Part shown: in pieces, positions 54,047-64,000 of the stretch
How positions within the stretch are numbered: the stretch's first letter is position 1
Layout of the letters: the number at the start of each line of letters is the position of its first letter
Origin: Misgurnus anguillicaudatus
Lineage: Eukaryota; Chordata; Actinopteri; Cypriniformes; Cobitidae
NCBI RefSeq assembly: GCF_027580225.2
Contig: NC_073355.2
Location: 17,923,501-17,987,500 of the forward strand
DNA: 64,000 nucleotides
Direction of reading: 5' to 3'
Position numbers and translations under genes: made by a program
Notes under the pieces: model-generated
What the model saw: only the letters and a program-made list of their open reading frames with translations
Told to the model about the DNA's origin: nothing
The model's database searches: none

Positions 54047-55685
54047 CTCAAGAAACAGCAGAAAAAAAATTACAGAGATGCAAGGATTGTCATATGCCAA
54101 TTACCAAAGATGTAGAAATGAAACTGCAGAGCAGAAATAACAGAAATACAATGTATATGAGAATCAAAAAGCTCAAGTGAGATTGAAGACAAGAAAAACA
54201 TTCTGTAGAGCAACGCTATAAAATGTAATATACAGTAATTAACTATGACAAATAGACAACATCACAGGCACGATCAACTTTACAGAGGTATTTCTAAAAA
54301 AAATGCCTAGGTGCCAGAAAAATCTGTTCAGTCATTTCTGTGCGGATTGCTCCAAAGAACCTACGAGCAGAACCTGGCATAAAATAAACAAAATTTGTAA
54401 AAGGAGTAGCGAAAAGATAATTTACCATATGCCTTACAATAACACATTAATAGAATGTTGGAAAATGACAAATGAGGTATCGTTGCAATCGGCATAAACC
54501 AGTGAATTTAATTTCACAAAGAAAATTAATATCAGACAAAGTATTCAGAAGTTATAGGCAGTTCCATAAGAACTGGTATTGTTTATAACCCCTAGGTGGC
54601 GCCATACTCTGACTTCCCAGGTACCTTCAGGACATCATGCCGAAGCTCCCTACCTATTTTTTCGCCGATATAGCCAATACTTCAAAAGTTATAGCAATTT
54701 ATGACTCATTTCAAAATTGTAGACAAGCGGTCAGGTCAATCCCGGCATAATACACATCCACAGATGCGGCATGAGCCAAGGAATCCGTAGACACCACAAT
54801 CATAGTTTTCTGACAAAACAATTCAGTAGTTATGGGCAAAAATAGCCTTTTTTCATATCTCATGACCCATAGGTGGCGCTGTCACCAGATTCGGCATGGT
54901 CCCCCAGTTTATGCTTGACATGACGTGTACCAAATTTCATTTCGATTGATAAAATAATGACCGAGATACAGCTTCAAAACCATTTTTGTGTCAACCTTGT
55001 TAAGTTTGTGCATTTATTACTTTTGAACAAAGATAAATATCAAAATTCTGTTCGGTCATTTCTATGCGGCTCACTCCAAAGATCACCTGTGCCAAATTTC
55101 ATAACAATTGCACCAAATTTAAAGGAGGAGTAGCGAAAAAACAAAATACTGTACATTTCAAAATGGCTGCTACTGTAATGGGTGGAGTCTTACTGTAAGG
55201 TATTAAAAACAACAAGCATGAGGAGAGCAATCACATGTACTAAGTAGAATTTTCAAAGATCAAACAGATCTGCAGTTATAACCATTTGAACATTGAATTT
55301 TTGCACTGCTGGTGGCGCTATAGAGTTACTGCTAGAGACCCCATTTTTGGCCACCTGACTATTTATGACCACCACTACAACTGTGCCAAATTTCATCATT
55401 TTCCTACATACGGTTCATAGGGCTGCCATAGACACCAATGGCTAAGAAGAAGAAAAAAGTACAATTCCAATAGGTGTCTCAGCACCTTCGGTGCTTGACC
55501 CCTAATAAATCATTATGTGAAATGAAATGATTAAAAAATGGCTCCTACACAACCGGCCCCTAATTGTGTTGGTAAGCAAAACAATTATTAAATTAAATCA
55601 AACTAGGAGCCTTAAATAAATTATTTTACTTTTATGTGAGATATAAAACAAAAAGAGAATACTAGACCATTGTCATCAGGTGTCT

Positions 55686-55936
55686 TTAGATCTTGTCTTC
55701 ATCTCCTTCTAACATCAAGCATAACTTTGTGATTGGCCTTTCTAAGATACTGTTCTGTGTCTTGAGTTTCACAGAGCGTACAAGTCCTTTTTGGTCAGGG
55801 AAAACTTCTATAATTCTGCCCAGTATCCAAGAACCTCTTGAGGAAGTTGGATCCACCACCAATACAACATCTCCACACTGAAAATTCCTTCTTTTAATGT
55901 TCCACTTTTGACGCTCTTGGAGTAGCGGCAGGTATA
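55686..55936 (-). CDS. BEL pol C-terminal segment, frameshifted from pol
   Basis: Continues the end of pol in another frame: YLPLLQERQKWNIKRRNFQC, GDVVLVVDPTSSRGSWILGR, then ITKLCLMLEGDEDKI and a stop. This is the domain of about 90 residues that follows the integrase core in BEL/Pao proteins. The main pol frame reaches WRRWTL at about 55938 and then runs into an unrelated short tail, so a one-base change near 55931-55945 separates the two. Confidence 0.75.
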
Positions 55937-58900
55937 TCCAGTGTCCAGCGTCTCCAAAAAAGGTTTGCCAAGTATTGAACCTGCCTCCAGCGGCGTGTAG
56001 TGTACTGTTCGTTCTTATCAAATACACCGGGTGTAAGAGTTGGTTTGTTTTTGAGCAGCAGGAGATCATTTGGTGTAAGTGGGTGCAAATCTTGAGGGTC
56101 GGTAGAGACTGTTGTTATAGGGCGACTGTTTAAAATTGCCTCAACTTCACACAAGACTGTCTGGAGCCCCTCGTCATCTAAGGTTTGCTGTTTAAGAACA
56201 GAATAGAGAACTTGTCTGATGGATCTTATCAGCCTTTCCCATATGCCTCCGTGATGGGATGCACCTGGTGGGTTAAACGTCCAATTTATGCCCTTTTCTT
56301 TGAGTGTTTTCTGTATTTTGTCCTGGTTTACTGCCACAAAAGCCTTTTGCAGTTCCTTTTTTGCACCAACAAAGTTGGTTCCATTGTCTGACTGTAAGTG
56401 TTTCACTTGTCCCCGCCTAGAAATGAACCGCCTCACAGCGTTGATACATGAGCTTGTGTCTAAGAAGCTGGCCATTTCAATATGAACAGCTCTACTGGTC
56501 ATGCAAGTGAATAGCACGCCATACCTTTTTACTAGTGCTCTTCCACGTTTAATTTGAAAAGGACCAAAGTAGTCGACCCCGGTGTTAGTAAAAGGGGGTG
56601 AGTCAGGTTGAAGTCTTTCCTGAGGTAGATCAGACATTTTTTGTTCTCCAACTTTGGCTCTGTATCTTCTGCACACTACACATTTGGTCAGAATCTTCCT
56701 GGCAGCTGAATTAGCATTTATTATCCAATATTTTTTGCGGAGTTCAGACAACATATGGCTTCTTCCCCCATGTCCTGTTGTTTTGTGCACATGCCTTAAA
56801 ATAAGTGTGGATACATGCGAGTTCTTTGGTATTATGACAGGAAACTTTCTTTCTTCTCCTATGGTTGTTTTGCTCAATCTGCCTCCTACTCTTATCAACT
56901 CATCCTTTACATGAGGGTCCAGTTTGTACAAGGTACTTTTCTTCTTTAACTCAGGAGTCTTTGAGGTGAGCATTTTTATTTCATTTGGGAAGAATTGTCC
57001 TTGGGTGAATTGAACAATGGCAACTTCAGCTTTCTTCAGATCTTCAATACTTATTTGCTGTCCACCCACTGTGTAGTCAGGTAAGTCCTTCATCCTGCTT
57101 CTTGTAAGTATTTTGCTCCCATTCAATTTTCTCTTTTGCACCAGTGATTTTAAAGTTTCCTTGAGTTTCAGGTACCATGCAACTGCGAGAAGGAGTTTTG
57201 TCCAGTTAGAAAAATAAGTTATTAGCTTCTGTGTTGGGTTTTCTTCCTTTAGGCAGGTTGCATTCACTGTGTACATTCTTTTTACTTCAGGGTCATTCAG
57301 GGGTAGTGGACTGTTTTCTTTGAAGCACCGGATTTGTTGTTCCGTTTTCTCTTTCCATAAAACGTCTGGACCATGGAGCCATCGCTTGTTGTTAAGGAAT
57401 TTGTCTGCGCTTTGCCCTCTTGTTGCATTATCTGCGGGGTTGGAATTTGAATCAATGTAATTCCACTGAGATAACTTGGTGGCATCTCTTATTTCTGCAA
57501 CTCGATTGGCCACAAATGTCTTGAATCTGGTATGTTCATTTGATATGTACTTTAGTACCGATTGACTATCTGTCCAGAACATGGAATGGTCTAAGTGCAA
57601 TTGTAAGCTAGATCTCAGTAATTTGTCCATTCTTACAGCTAGGACTGTTGCGGCAAGTTCCAGTCTTGGAATTGTTATTCCTTTGAGAGGAGCTACACGC
57701 CCTTTCGCCATAACAAAAGTGACGTGAACTTTGTTGTTGTCATTCACAAGCCTCACATAGCTTACAGTCCCATAGCCTTGGTCACTTGCATCAGCAAAGT
57801 GGTGTAACTGTGCATGCTTTATTGGTCCAAATTCGTTACTCATGAAGCATCGTTGCACTTTGAAGTTTGTGATTTGAGTCAAACCAGCTGTCCATTTTAA
57901 CCATTGGTCACGTATGATGAGGGGTGCCTCTTCATCCCAGCCTAGATTCAGCTTACAGAGCTTCTGTAACAAGAATTTAGCTGTTAATGTGAAGGGGGTT
58001 AGGAAGCCAAGAGGATCGTAGATTGAACAGACCATTGACAACATTCCTCTTCTTGTAAGTGGTTGTGATTTTAGTTGAACATTAAAGGTAAAGTTATCTG
58101 TTTCAATGCACCATTGCAGACCTAAAGCCCTTTCAGTTGGAAGTTTGTCCTTGTCAAGATTGAGATCCATAATTTCTTTGGCTCTATCCTCCACAGGAAT
58201 GAGAGACAATACTTCTCTACTGTTCGTGGCCCACTTTGATAGATTAAAGCCTCCTCTTTGGCAGATGGATTTGACATCAGCAATTAGATGCACTGCCTCC
58301 TGTACAGTGGGAACAGACTTCAACAGGTCATCTACATAAAAGTTATGCAGAACTGTATCAATTACCTCGAGCCTGAAGTGCTTTCTGTTGTCCTCTGCTG
58401 TTCTCCTTAGTGCATAACTCGCACAGCTTGGCGATGATGTTGCTCCAAACAGATGGACAGTCATCCTGTATTCCACAGGGGGTTGGGACACATCTCCTTC
58501 TGGCCACCACAGAAACCTCAGGAAGTCAGAATCACTGACTGGGACCTTCACTTGATGGAACATGGCTGTGATGTCCGCCATCAGTCCTATTGGCTCCTGG
58601 CGAAATCTGTTGAGTACACCTATAAGGCTATTGGTTAAATCGGGTCCTTTGAGTAGTTCTGCATTCAATGATTTTCCACAGAGAGATGCACCACAATCAA
58701 AAACTATTCTTAGCTTTCCTTTCTTTGGGTGATAAACTCCATGGTGGGGTAAATACCACACCTTTCCCTCCCTCGTCGGCTGTGCCTCTGGCACTTTTTC
58801 TGCATATCCACTACTGATCATGTCAGTCATGAATGTGACATATCCTAATTTGAATGACGGGTTCCTATTGAATTTCTTTTTTAGGCTCTGCAAGCGTTGC

Positions 58901-60678
58901 TCGGCAATACAACGGTTATTGGGAAGCATAGTATTGTCCTTTCTAAAAGGTAACTTGATACTGTAATGTCCATTCACAATTGTGGCTGACTCATCTGCTA
59001 TTTTCAAAAAACGCCTGTCCTCAATGGACATTTCCTTCACCTCCTCCGACAACCTTTCACTGAAATCCATGTTATACTGGGCAATCAGCATCTCATGCAG
59101 ATTGTGTACAGATATGCGGTTGACTGAATGAGAGGGCATGACGTCGTTAGCCTTTGTTCCTAACGGACCATTCACTATCCATCCAAGCAATGTTCTCATA
59201 GCATATGGGCCGTCTCCTTCACTATTTACAATCTGCCATGGTTCCATGGCTTTGGGGGCATTTGTTCCTATCAGCAAATCAATGTCTGCATCAATGGTAT
59301 AAATTTGAATGTCTCTAAGGTAAGGCCACTTTGACAGAGCGCTCTGGTTGGGTATGTTACCTTTTGACACAGGAATCTTTGCTTGTGTGTATGTCTCAGG
59401 CAGAGTTAGGAATACATTGTTGTGAAGTCCACTTACTTCAAGTCCAGTGATTACATTAGTAGACACAGTTCGTTCCTGGCCCATTGTGCGCAGAAGAATG
59501 TTGGTTCTTTTTCCTTGTACATTTAGTTGGTGCATTAACTTATCTGTACAAAATGTGGCAGAACTGCCAGGGTCAAGAAATGCATAGGTATGTATTACTG
59601 TGTTACCTTTGTTTAATTTTACCTTCACAGGCACAATGGACATTAGACACTGTTCTTCACCGGCCCCAGTATGACTGCATGCTTCCAGAGATACTTGTCC
59701 TGTGTTCACCTTTTTTGGTTCCACATCCACGTCTATAGATGTTTCAGCTCCTTTGTTCTGCTCTACTTTTCCTATGTGCAGTATCGTAGGATGTGGCCTC
59801 TCACAAATAGTGCATGAGTGTTGCTGGGTGCAGTCCTTGCTTATATGGCCTGTAACAAGACATGCAAAGCAAATGCCTCTTTCTTTCAAAAATGATATTT
59901 TGTCAGTATGACGTTTCCTTTTGAACCAAGAACAACTTCCCAATAGATGTACTCCTGAGCAAAACAGACAGTAGGGCTTATGTTGGACTATTGAAGCACT
60001 ATTCCTCTGTTTGAGAGAAGTATTGACATCAACGGTTGTTGCGTTGGCTGTAAAGCTTTTGTTAGTGAATTTGGGTTTCACGGACATTGACTGTTTGGGC
60101 CTTACAATATGTGCTCTTTGAGCAGGATCTTGTATATCACCAAAGACAGGATCCGTCAAGATTTTAACCTGCCTTTCAATGAATTCAACTAAGGTTTTGA
60201 ACGTGGCCCTGCGCTTGGTTGATTCTTGAAATTGGCAAACTTCCACTCGCCATCTCTCTTTTAATTTGTAAGGCAATTTGCTGACCAATAATTTCAGATT
60301 GGACGCCAGATTTAACTCATCCATATATGCAATCTCCTTCATGGCGTTTAAACAACCCCTGAGATACAAGGCATAGGATTTCAGACTTCGGGAATCTTCT
60401 GCCCTTATTGGGTTCCATGACAAAGCCTTATTAATATATGCACTGGATATTTGGTATTCATTTCCAAAATGCTCCTGGAGCAGTTCTTTGGCCTTTGCAA
60501 AGCCTCTCTCGGGATTTAAGAAGAGACAAGTTTTGACTAACTCCCTAGACTGACCGGATGTATATTGCTCCAAATAATACAATTTATCCTTCGCAAGCTC
60601 AACTTTGCTTTCAATGTTGTGCTCAAATGACGTGATAAATGATCTGTATTCAATTGGGTCATTGTTAAATACCTTCAT
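55894..60678 (-). CDS. pol: BEL/Pao pol polyprotein
   Basis: 1,594 codons. Residues 1-180 are the capsid-related region usual at the start of this frame (DUF1759 type, DPIEYRSFITSFEH). Zinc-knuckle-like Cys/His motifs lie at 237-300 (CLFC, GICFACLVTGH, CTICERPH). The aspartic protease has LDPGS at 368-372. The reverse transcriptase has ADIT (701-704) and YVDD (781-784). RNase H shows HHFADASDQGYG (959-970), DSQS (1037-1040) and NPADNATRG. The integrase has its HHCC zinc site (H1298, H1303, C1333, C1336) and the DDE triad at D1369 (GVDYFGPF), D1431 (SDNGTNF) and E1481 (GGIWERL). All catalytic motifs are intact. The frame starts 14 bp before the gag stop; a T run at 60691-60697 probably marks where the reading should cross. 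The true C-terminus is in the frame of 55686-55936. Confidence 0.93.
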   Translation of the reverse strand: MKVFNNDPIEYRSFITSFEHNIESKVELAKDKLYYLEQYTSGQSRELVKTCLFLNPERGFAKAKELLQEHFGNEYQISSAYINKALSWNPIRAEDSRSLKSYALYLRGCLNAMKEIAYMDELNLASNLKLLVSKLPYKLKERWRVEVCQFQESTKRRATFKTLVEFIERQVKILTDPVFGDIQDPAQRAHIVRPKQSMSVKPKFTNKSFTANATTVDVNTSLKQRNSASIVQHKPYCLFCSGVHLLGSCSWFKRKRHTDKISFLKERGICFACLVTGHISKDCTQQHSCTICERPHPTILHIGKVEQNKGAETSIDVDVEPKKVNTGQVSLEACSHTGAGEEQCLMSIVPVKVKLNKGNTVIHTYAFLDPGSSATFCTDKLMHQLNVQGKRTNILLRTMGQERTVSTNVITGLEVSGLHNNVFLTLPETYTQAKIPVSKGNIPNQSALSKWPYLRDIQIYTIDADIDLLIGTNAPKAMEPWQIVNSEGDGPYAMRTLLGWIVNGPLGTKANDVMPSHSVNRISVHNLHEMLIAQYNMDFSERLSEEVKEMSIEDRRFLKIADESATIVNGHYSIKLPFRKDNTMLPNNRCIAEQRLQSLKKKFNRNPSFKLGYVTFMTDMISSGYAEKVPEAQPTREGKVWYLPHHGVYHPKKGKLRIVFDCGASLCGKSLNAELLKGPDLTNSLIGVLNRFRQEPIGLMADITAMFHQVKVPVSDSDFLRFLWWPEGDVSQPPVEYRMTVHLFGATSSPSCASYALRRTAEDNRKHFRLEVIDTVLHNFYVDDLLKSVPTVQEAVHLIADVKSICQRGGFNLSKWATNSREVLSLIPVEDRAKEIMDLNLDKDKLPTERALGLQWCIETDNFTFNVQLKSQPLTRRGMLSMVCSIYDPLGFLTPFTLTAKFLLQKLCKLNLGWDEEAPLIIRDQWLKWTAGLTQITNFKVQRCFMSNEFGPIKHAQLHHFADASDQGYGTVSYVRLVNDNNKVHVTFVMAKGRVAPLKGITIPRLELAATVLAVRMDKLLRSSLQLHLDHSMFWTDSQSVLKYISNEHTRFKTFVANRVAEIRDATKLSQWNYIDSNSNPADNATRGQSADKFLNNKRWLHGPDVLWKEKTEQQIRCFKENSPLPLNDPEVKRMYTVNATCLKEENPTQKLITYFSNWTKLLLAVAWYLKLKETLKSLVQKRKLNGSKILTRSRMKDLPDYTVGGQQISIEDLKKAEVAIVQFTQGQFFPNEIKMLTSKTPELKKKSTLYKLDPHVKDELIRVGGRLSKTTIGEERKFPVIIPKNSHVSTLILRHVHKTTGHGGRSHMLSELRKKYWIINANSAARKILTKCVVCRRYRAKVGEQKMSDLPQERLQPDSPPFTNTGVDYFGPFQIKRGRALVKRYGVLFTCMTSRAVHIEMASFLDTSSCINAVRRFISRRGQVKHLQSDNGTNFVGAKKELQKAFVAVNQDKIQKTLKEKGINWTFNPPGASHHGGIWERLIRSIRQVLYSVLKQQTLDDEGLQTVLCEVEAILNSRPITTVSTDPQDLHPLTPNDLLLLKNKPTLTPGVFDKNEQYTTRRWRQVQYLANLFWRRWTLDIPAATPRASKVEH

Positions 60679-61894
60679 CTCCTTTCGTGGAAAAAAATGA
60701 TTTGTCCTGTTGCTTTATCAATGACGCCGTGATGTCATTTTGCCTCTGCAGAATATTGTAGAGCTGAAAAGTATCTTGTGGTGCTCCTCCAAGAGGTTCA
60801 AGTGGAACAATAGGTGTTTTTCCTGCCGGCCTTTGTCTTGACTGATGCCGTGATAAAGGCTGCGTTTGCTGACTGATTTGAGAGGGCAGTGACTGATGAG
60901 AGATCATACCTGCTTGTGGTGGTTGTGTATGATATGTGCGCGGCTGCGTTGCTTGGACAGAGTACATTTGGTGAGACTGATCTGGCCAGGTCGGCCGCAC
61001 CGATGGAAGAAAATAGGGCTGCGGCGGAAGAGCATAAGTTTTAAGTCTGACACTTGCATCTTGAATTCCTTGGGCATAACCTTTTTCTTCCTTTGGTTCA
61101 CTCTCTTCACTCCCTTCACTCTCCTTTCCTATAAGTTCCTTTGTTTTTTGTAATTTGAATGATTTTTTAAAATGTTCATTCGCTTCATCTCCCACTGAGA
61201 CATTGCTACTACTCTTACTCTTACTCAATATATTGAGTTTGGCACTAGCAGCATCCAATTCAGTTCTGAGGGCTAGCATTTCCTTTTGCTTCCTCAAATT
61301 TTCCTGTCTTTTAGCCAATTCTGCCTCTTCATTCTCTATGTCATGTTTCTTTTTAAGAGCCGTTAATTTAATTTCTAACGCAGCCTTTTCAGCTGCCGCA
61401 CGTCCTAAAGCAGAGGAGGCTACGGAAGTCTTTGATCCCCTATCTTCTGCTTTCTTGGAGAGCGTTGCAGAAACACTGTCATCTGGACTTATTTCACATT
61501 CTTCATCTTCATTTCCGTGTGCGCATATCCAATTGTCTACTTCTTGAAGGAATTTACTAATTATTTCTTTTTTAGGTTTATACCAGAAGTGATTATCTTC
61601 TCCGCGATCTTTCTCACTCAAAGCGTTCTGATACTCCTCATGTCTAGCTTCAAAATCATTCAATAAATCTCCATATTTATCCATATGTTCGTTAACTTCT
61701 TTAACATTTGATTCCTCATTCCTTAACATGTCTTTGACAAAGTTCATTTTGCGTGTAAGCAGCGCAAGCTTCATCTTTCTTACTTTACGTAAAGCACTCG
61801 CGGTTTCGCCGCAAACATTTTCCATATCGGTAAGATTCTCCTCTACCTCTGTTTGCAACCCTGTTTCCTCTGGTTTTTCTGTTTGGTCAGCCAT
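60665..61894 (-). CDS. gag: BEL/Pao gag N-terminal protein
   Basis: 409 codons from the ATG at 61894 (context AACAATGG), opening MADQTEKPEETGL. The open frame extends further upstream only without another ATG. It is highly charged; residues about 35-125 and 175-240 are Lys/Glu-rich and strongly predicted coiled coil by eye (AELAKRQENLRKQKEMLALR). The last third is rich in Pro, Gln, Ser and His. There is no zinc knuckle in it; those are in the next frame. It stops at TAA just after the pol ATG. The two would be one polyprotein if one T of the T7 run at 60691-60697 were skipped. Confidence 0.85.
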   Translation of the reverse strand: MADQTEKPEETGLQTEVEENLTDMENVCGETASALRKVRKMKLALLTRKMNFVKDMLRNEESNVKEVNEHMDKYGDLLNDFEARHEEYQNALSEKDRGEDNHFWYKPKKEIISKFLQEVDNWICAHGNEDEECEISPDDSVSATLSKKAEDRGSKTSVASSALGRAAAEKAALEIKLTALKKKHDIENEEAELAKRQENLRKQKEMLALRTELDAASAKLNILSKSKSSSNVSVGDEANEHFKKSFKLQKTKELIGKESEGSEESEPKEEKGYAQGIQDASVRLKTYALPPQPYFLPSVRPTWPDQSHQMYSVQATQPRTYHTQPPQAGMISHQSLPSQISQQTQPLSRHQSRQRPAGKTPIVPLEPLGGAPQDTFQLYNILQRQNDITASLIKQQDKSFFSTKGDEGI

Positions 61895-62130
61895 TGTTTT
61901 CACAAATCCAACACAAATAATATCCACTTAGTATTATCTTCACATCTTCATAAATTGAATTATTTCCTTTACATTGTTGTTTTAAATCCAAAGGAGCGCA
62001 TGCATAATAATAATAAAGCAACGCTTTCAAACTTCCTGTTTAGCCACTTTATCCGTATAAACTTGATTCAAACACAGTCCTAAATTCAAATGATATTTAG
62101 ATGTAACGAATTCTTCCAATATTTGGTTAC

Positions 62131-62576
62131 TTAAAGGGGACATATTATGAGATTTTTTTTAAGATGTAAACTAAGTCTAAAATAGGTCTGAGCAAAAGTG
62201 TGCCGTTTTGGGTGTGTCCTTTAAAATGCAAATGAGCGGATGCAGTGCAACCACTGATCACAATGATGGTGGTTTGTTGCAATTGAAACTCTATTGTGCT
62301 GTCAAATATTTTATCTCTCTCTTTCTCTCCATACTAAATGGTTGTGCTGTGATTGGATAGTGCAGATAAAGGGGGCGGCATTACCTTATTCTGACATCAC
62401 AATAAGGGCCAAATTACAATGACCTATTTTTTCACATGCTTGCAGAAAATGGTTTACCAAAACTAAGTTATTGGGTTGATCTTTTTAACATTTTCTAGGT
62501 TGATAGAAGCACTGGGGACACAATTATAGCACTTAAACATGGAAAAAGTCTGATTTTCATAATATGTCCCCTTTAA
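62131..62576 (-). mobile_element. 446-bp TTAA MITE in the BEL leader
   Basis: Standard termini with TTAA at both ends, first subfamily. It sits between the 5' LTR and gag, so it arrived after the BEL insertion or travelled with it. Confidence 0.9.
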
Positions 62577-62762
62577 TCGTCTGTTTCTTGTGATTTAACA
62601 ACTTAAAGTAGCAGCGGCTTACCGCAACTTCGGCGTCTTTCACACGCGGCTTTGGCTTTCCTTTGTTCCTTTGTTCCTTTCCTTTATTCCTTGCGTAGCT
62701 TCGGAACTCATTCCAAATGATCCACACGGGTTTCAAGATCCATAAGCTAGCTTTTTGACTAA

Positions 62763-63158
62763 TGTAGTGACTATTTTGTCTTGAGTTTGTTCTTTGTCAC
62801 ATTGATGTTGACTGGGGAAATCTTTGACGCTTGCTTGTTCCAATAAACCAAGAAAAATCCAGAAGAGTAAATGTGAAAGAGTAGGTGGGTTTAACAAAAC
62901 AAATAATACAGATCCTTTATCTGTTAAATAAATTATAAAGAGAATGGCTCAAAGGGGCAGCAGTTCATTCAAACATTCCTGTGGCAAGGTCAAAAAGCTA
63001 TGTGCTCCCAGTCAGCCACACCTCCACCTTGTCACCTTCCTATTTAATGTCCTTTTGACCTGTAGAGGGCACAAGTTCTCAAAAAATAGAACAATAAGGA
63101 AAACATTATTAGAATAAATCATTATGTGAAATGAAATGATTAAAAAATGGCTCCTACA
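62763..63158 (-). repeat. BEL 5' LTR
   Basis: 396 bp, TGTAG...CTACA. On the minus strand it reads from 63158 to 62763. Compared with the 3' LTR it lacks 6 bp near 62890 (GGGTTTAACAAAAC against GGGTTTTATTATAACAAAAC). Confidence 0.9.
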
Positions 63159-63163
63159 CAGTG

Positions 63164-64000
63164 TTTTTATAGATCAGCATAGAGTGTCACTTTACTTTTA
63201 TTATTTTATCATTTCATATTTGAATGATAGGTAGCACGACAAATAATCAATAAATCTTAGATGACTTCATAGACATCCCTCCTTCTCCGAGCAATAAACA
63301 AATTACAATTGCTAAAAGCAAAAAACACTGATGTCAAAGTACAAAAGCCTAACTAGAGGAAACACTAATCCCCATGGTGGTGACTTCAAATGAATATAAA
63401 ACAAACACAAACTACGGACAGTGTTTTATAAATCTACAGAATGTTCAGTTTTTGAATAAACAGAAATGTCTGTAAACATAACAGAAAACATGCCGGTAAT
63501 TTTCTGCCAGGACATTATCTGTTTTTTTACGGATTATTTTTTTAGAGTGTATAGAGCAAGCTCCTGATTGTTTAACTTGATTTTCCACCAAAGTTCAGAT
63601 TTGTAACTTGCACTTTTCCCGCGGCAATGCTCAATTCACGTGGAACGAATAAAAGATCAAGACAATAGACATATGAAACACAAGACAGGATTGTGACACA
63701 AATAGTATTACTTCATTTAAGATGAATTTTAAATATATGAAATATTGCTGCAGTAAAACAAATTCATGAGGTGAATTCTGGAGGTTTTTAGAAAGAGTGA
63801 TTTATTAAATTACTTTGCAAATAAGTTTTTAATTTTATAGATGGGTGGAAGGGATTAAATACAAACATTCAAAACATTCAAAGATAAAATAACTGATTAA
63901 CATATGACAGTGACCACACCACAATTATACAGATGATCTGAAAACACAAGACAATCTGAAAGAGCGATTTCTCTCACTTTCCTGATATTGTCAGAATACA
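63164..64000. other. Remainder of a fold-back element and unassigned DNA
   Basis: Up to about 63410 the sequence continues the fold-back family interrupted by BEL (AACTAGAGGAAACACTAATC, GGTGACTTCAAATGAAT). At 63490-63552 a segment ends in GGATTATTTTTTTAGAGTGT, resembling the end of the ACACTCTAAAAA class. The last 440 bp are AT-rich with no supported gene. Confidence 0.45.

Larger units (their letters stand above)
53519..55503. mobile_element. 2-kb dispersed repeat inside the LTR
   Basis: Starts ATATAGCTGCAAGCAGCAAC, then GGGGTCAAGCACCTTCGGCG. It ends CACCTTCGGTGCTTGACCCC, so GGGGTCAAGCACC is inverted at the two ends. It contains an 18-bp minisatellite, a tRNA-like stretch on the minus strand and, in the right half, TGCCAAATTTCAT and GGTGGCGCTAT words seen repeatedly. 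At most 2-3 bp of target duplication is visible. No coding; Helitron-like or other non-TIR mechanism is possible but not shown. Confidence 0.6.
53161..55549 (-). repeat. BEL 3' LTR, split by a 2-kb insertion
   Basis: The LTR consists of 53161-53518 and 55504-55549. The joined parts match 62763-63158. On the minus strand a purine-rich tract (AGGGGCCGG) lies just upstream, near 55552-55562. Confidence 0.88.
53161..63158 (-). mobile_element. BEL/Pao LTR retrotransposon, nearly intact
   Basis: Two LTRs with TGTAG...CTACA ends are flanked by CAGTG on both sides (53156-53160 and 63159-63163), a 5-bp duplication. On the minus strand the order is 5' LTR, leader with a nested MITE, gag, pol (protease, reverse transcriptase, RNase H, integrase), 3' LTR. 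Only two small frame differences separate it from a continuous gag-pol reading. The LTRs are nearly identical apart from a 6-bp indel and a few substitutions, so the insertion is recent. A 2-kb repeat later split its 3' LTR. Confidence 0.93.

Noticed and set aside
55693..61547. Plus-strand frames across the BEL element
   Set aside because: They are shadows of the minus-strand gag and pol frames, which carry all motifs.

Overview
The window is AT-rich vertebrate DNA from a teleost, most likely a cyprinid close to zebrafish. It holds a degenerate DANA-like SINE, CR1/L2-type LINE, DIRS, BEL/Pao, hAT and piggyBac-like elements, hundreds of base pairs of fold-back repeats, and one exon of a 5-HT3-type receptor gene with correct splice sites. 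There is no prokaryotic signal. Well over half of the window is recognisable mobile DNA; host coding sequence is limited to a few exons on the minus strand in the first 10 kb.

Layout. 0-10.6 kb: candidate minus-strand exons (296-465, 3526-3681, 5307-5456, 5798-5935), only the exon at 9790-10000 identifiable (TM1-TM2 of a Cys-loop receptor), separated by MITEs and two large fold-back elements (961-3219, 7946-9494). 10.6-11.1 kb: a 568-bp element carrying the start of a RecQ-type helicase reading frame. 11.3-30.3 kb: one DIRS retrotransposon, recognised from inverted terminal repeats, an internal complementary region and RNase H and tyrosine recombinase remains. It is swollen by a 13-kb piggyBac-derived fold-back element (14153-27120), which in turn holds MITEs and an 8.1-kb LTR retrotransposon with no recognisable genes (18472-26588). 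30.8-46.4 kb: more MITEs, several fold-back elements and a 5'-truncated LINE whose 3' UTR is split off by a 4.4-kb insertion. 46.6-52.8 kb: a TTAA-flanked element and two hAT elements with perfect 8-bp target duplications. 53.2-63.2 kb: a nearly intact minus-strand BEL/Pao retrotransposon with gag, a 1,594-codon pol and two LTRs, one of them interrupted by a 2-kb repeat.

The dominant short repeat is a 446-bp MITE (13 full and 3 partial copies) with termini AGGGGACATATTATGA and TTAA target duplications. A 473-bp relative (5 full copies) also uses TTAA. Three other unrelated-looking elements (775 bp, 1.55 kb and the 13-kb one) are flanked by TTAA too. Several families with different ends share a 20-bp imperfect palindrome, CACCATCATTGTGATCAGTG, which is the most puzzling sequence-level signal here.

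Most boundaries were fixed by eye from terminal repeats, target duplications and comparison with other copies in the window. Family names come from recognised motifs, not from database searches. No bacterial-type system, CRISPR array, rRNA or functional tRNA gene was found.
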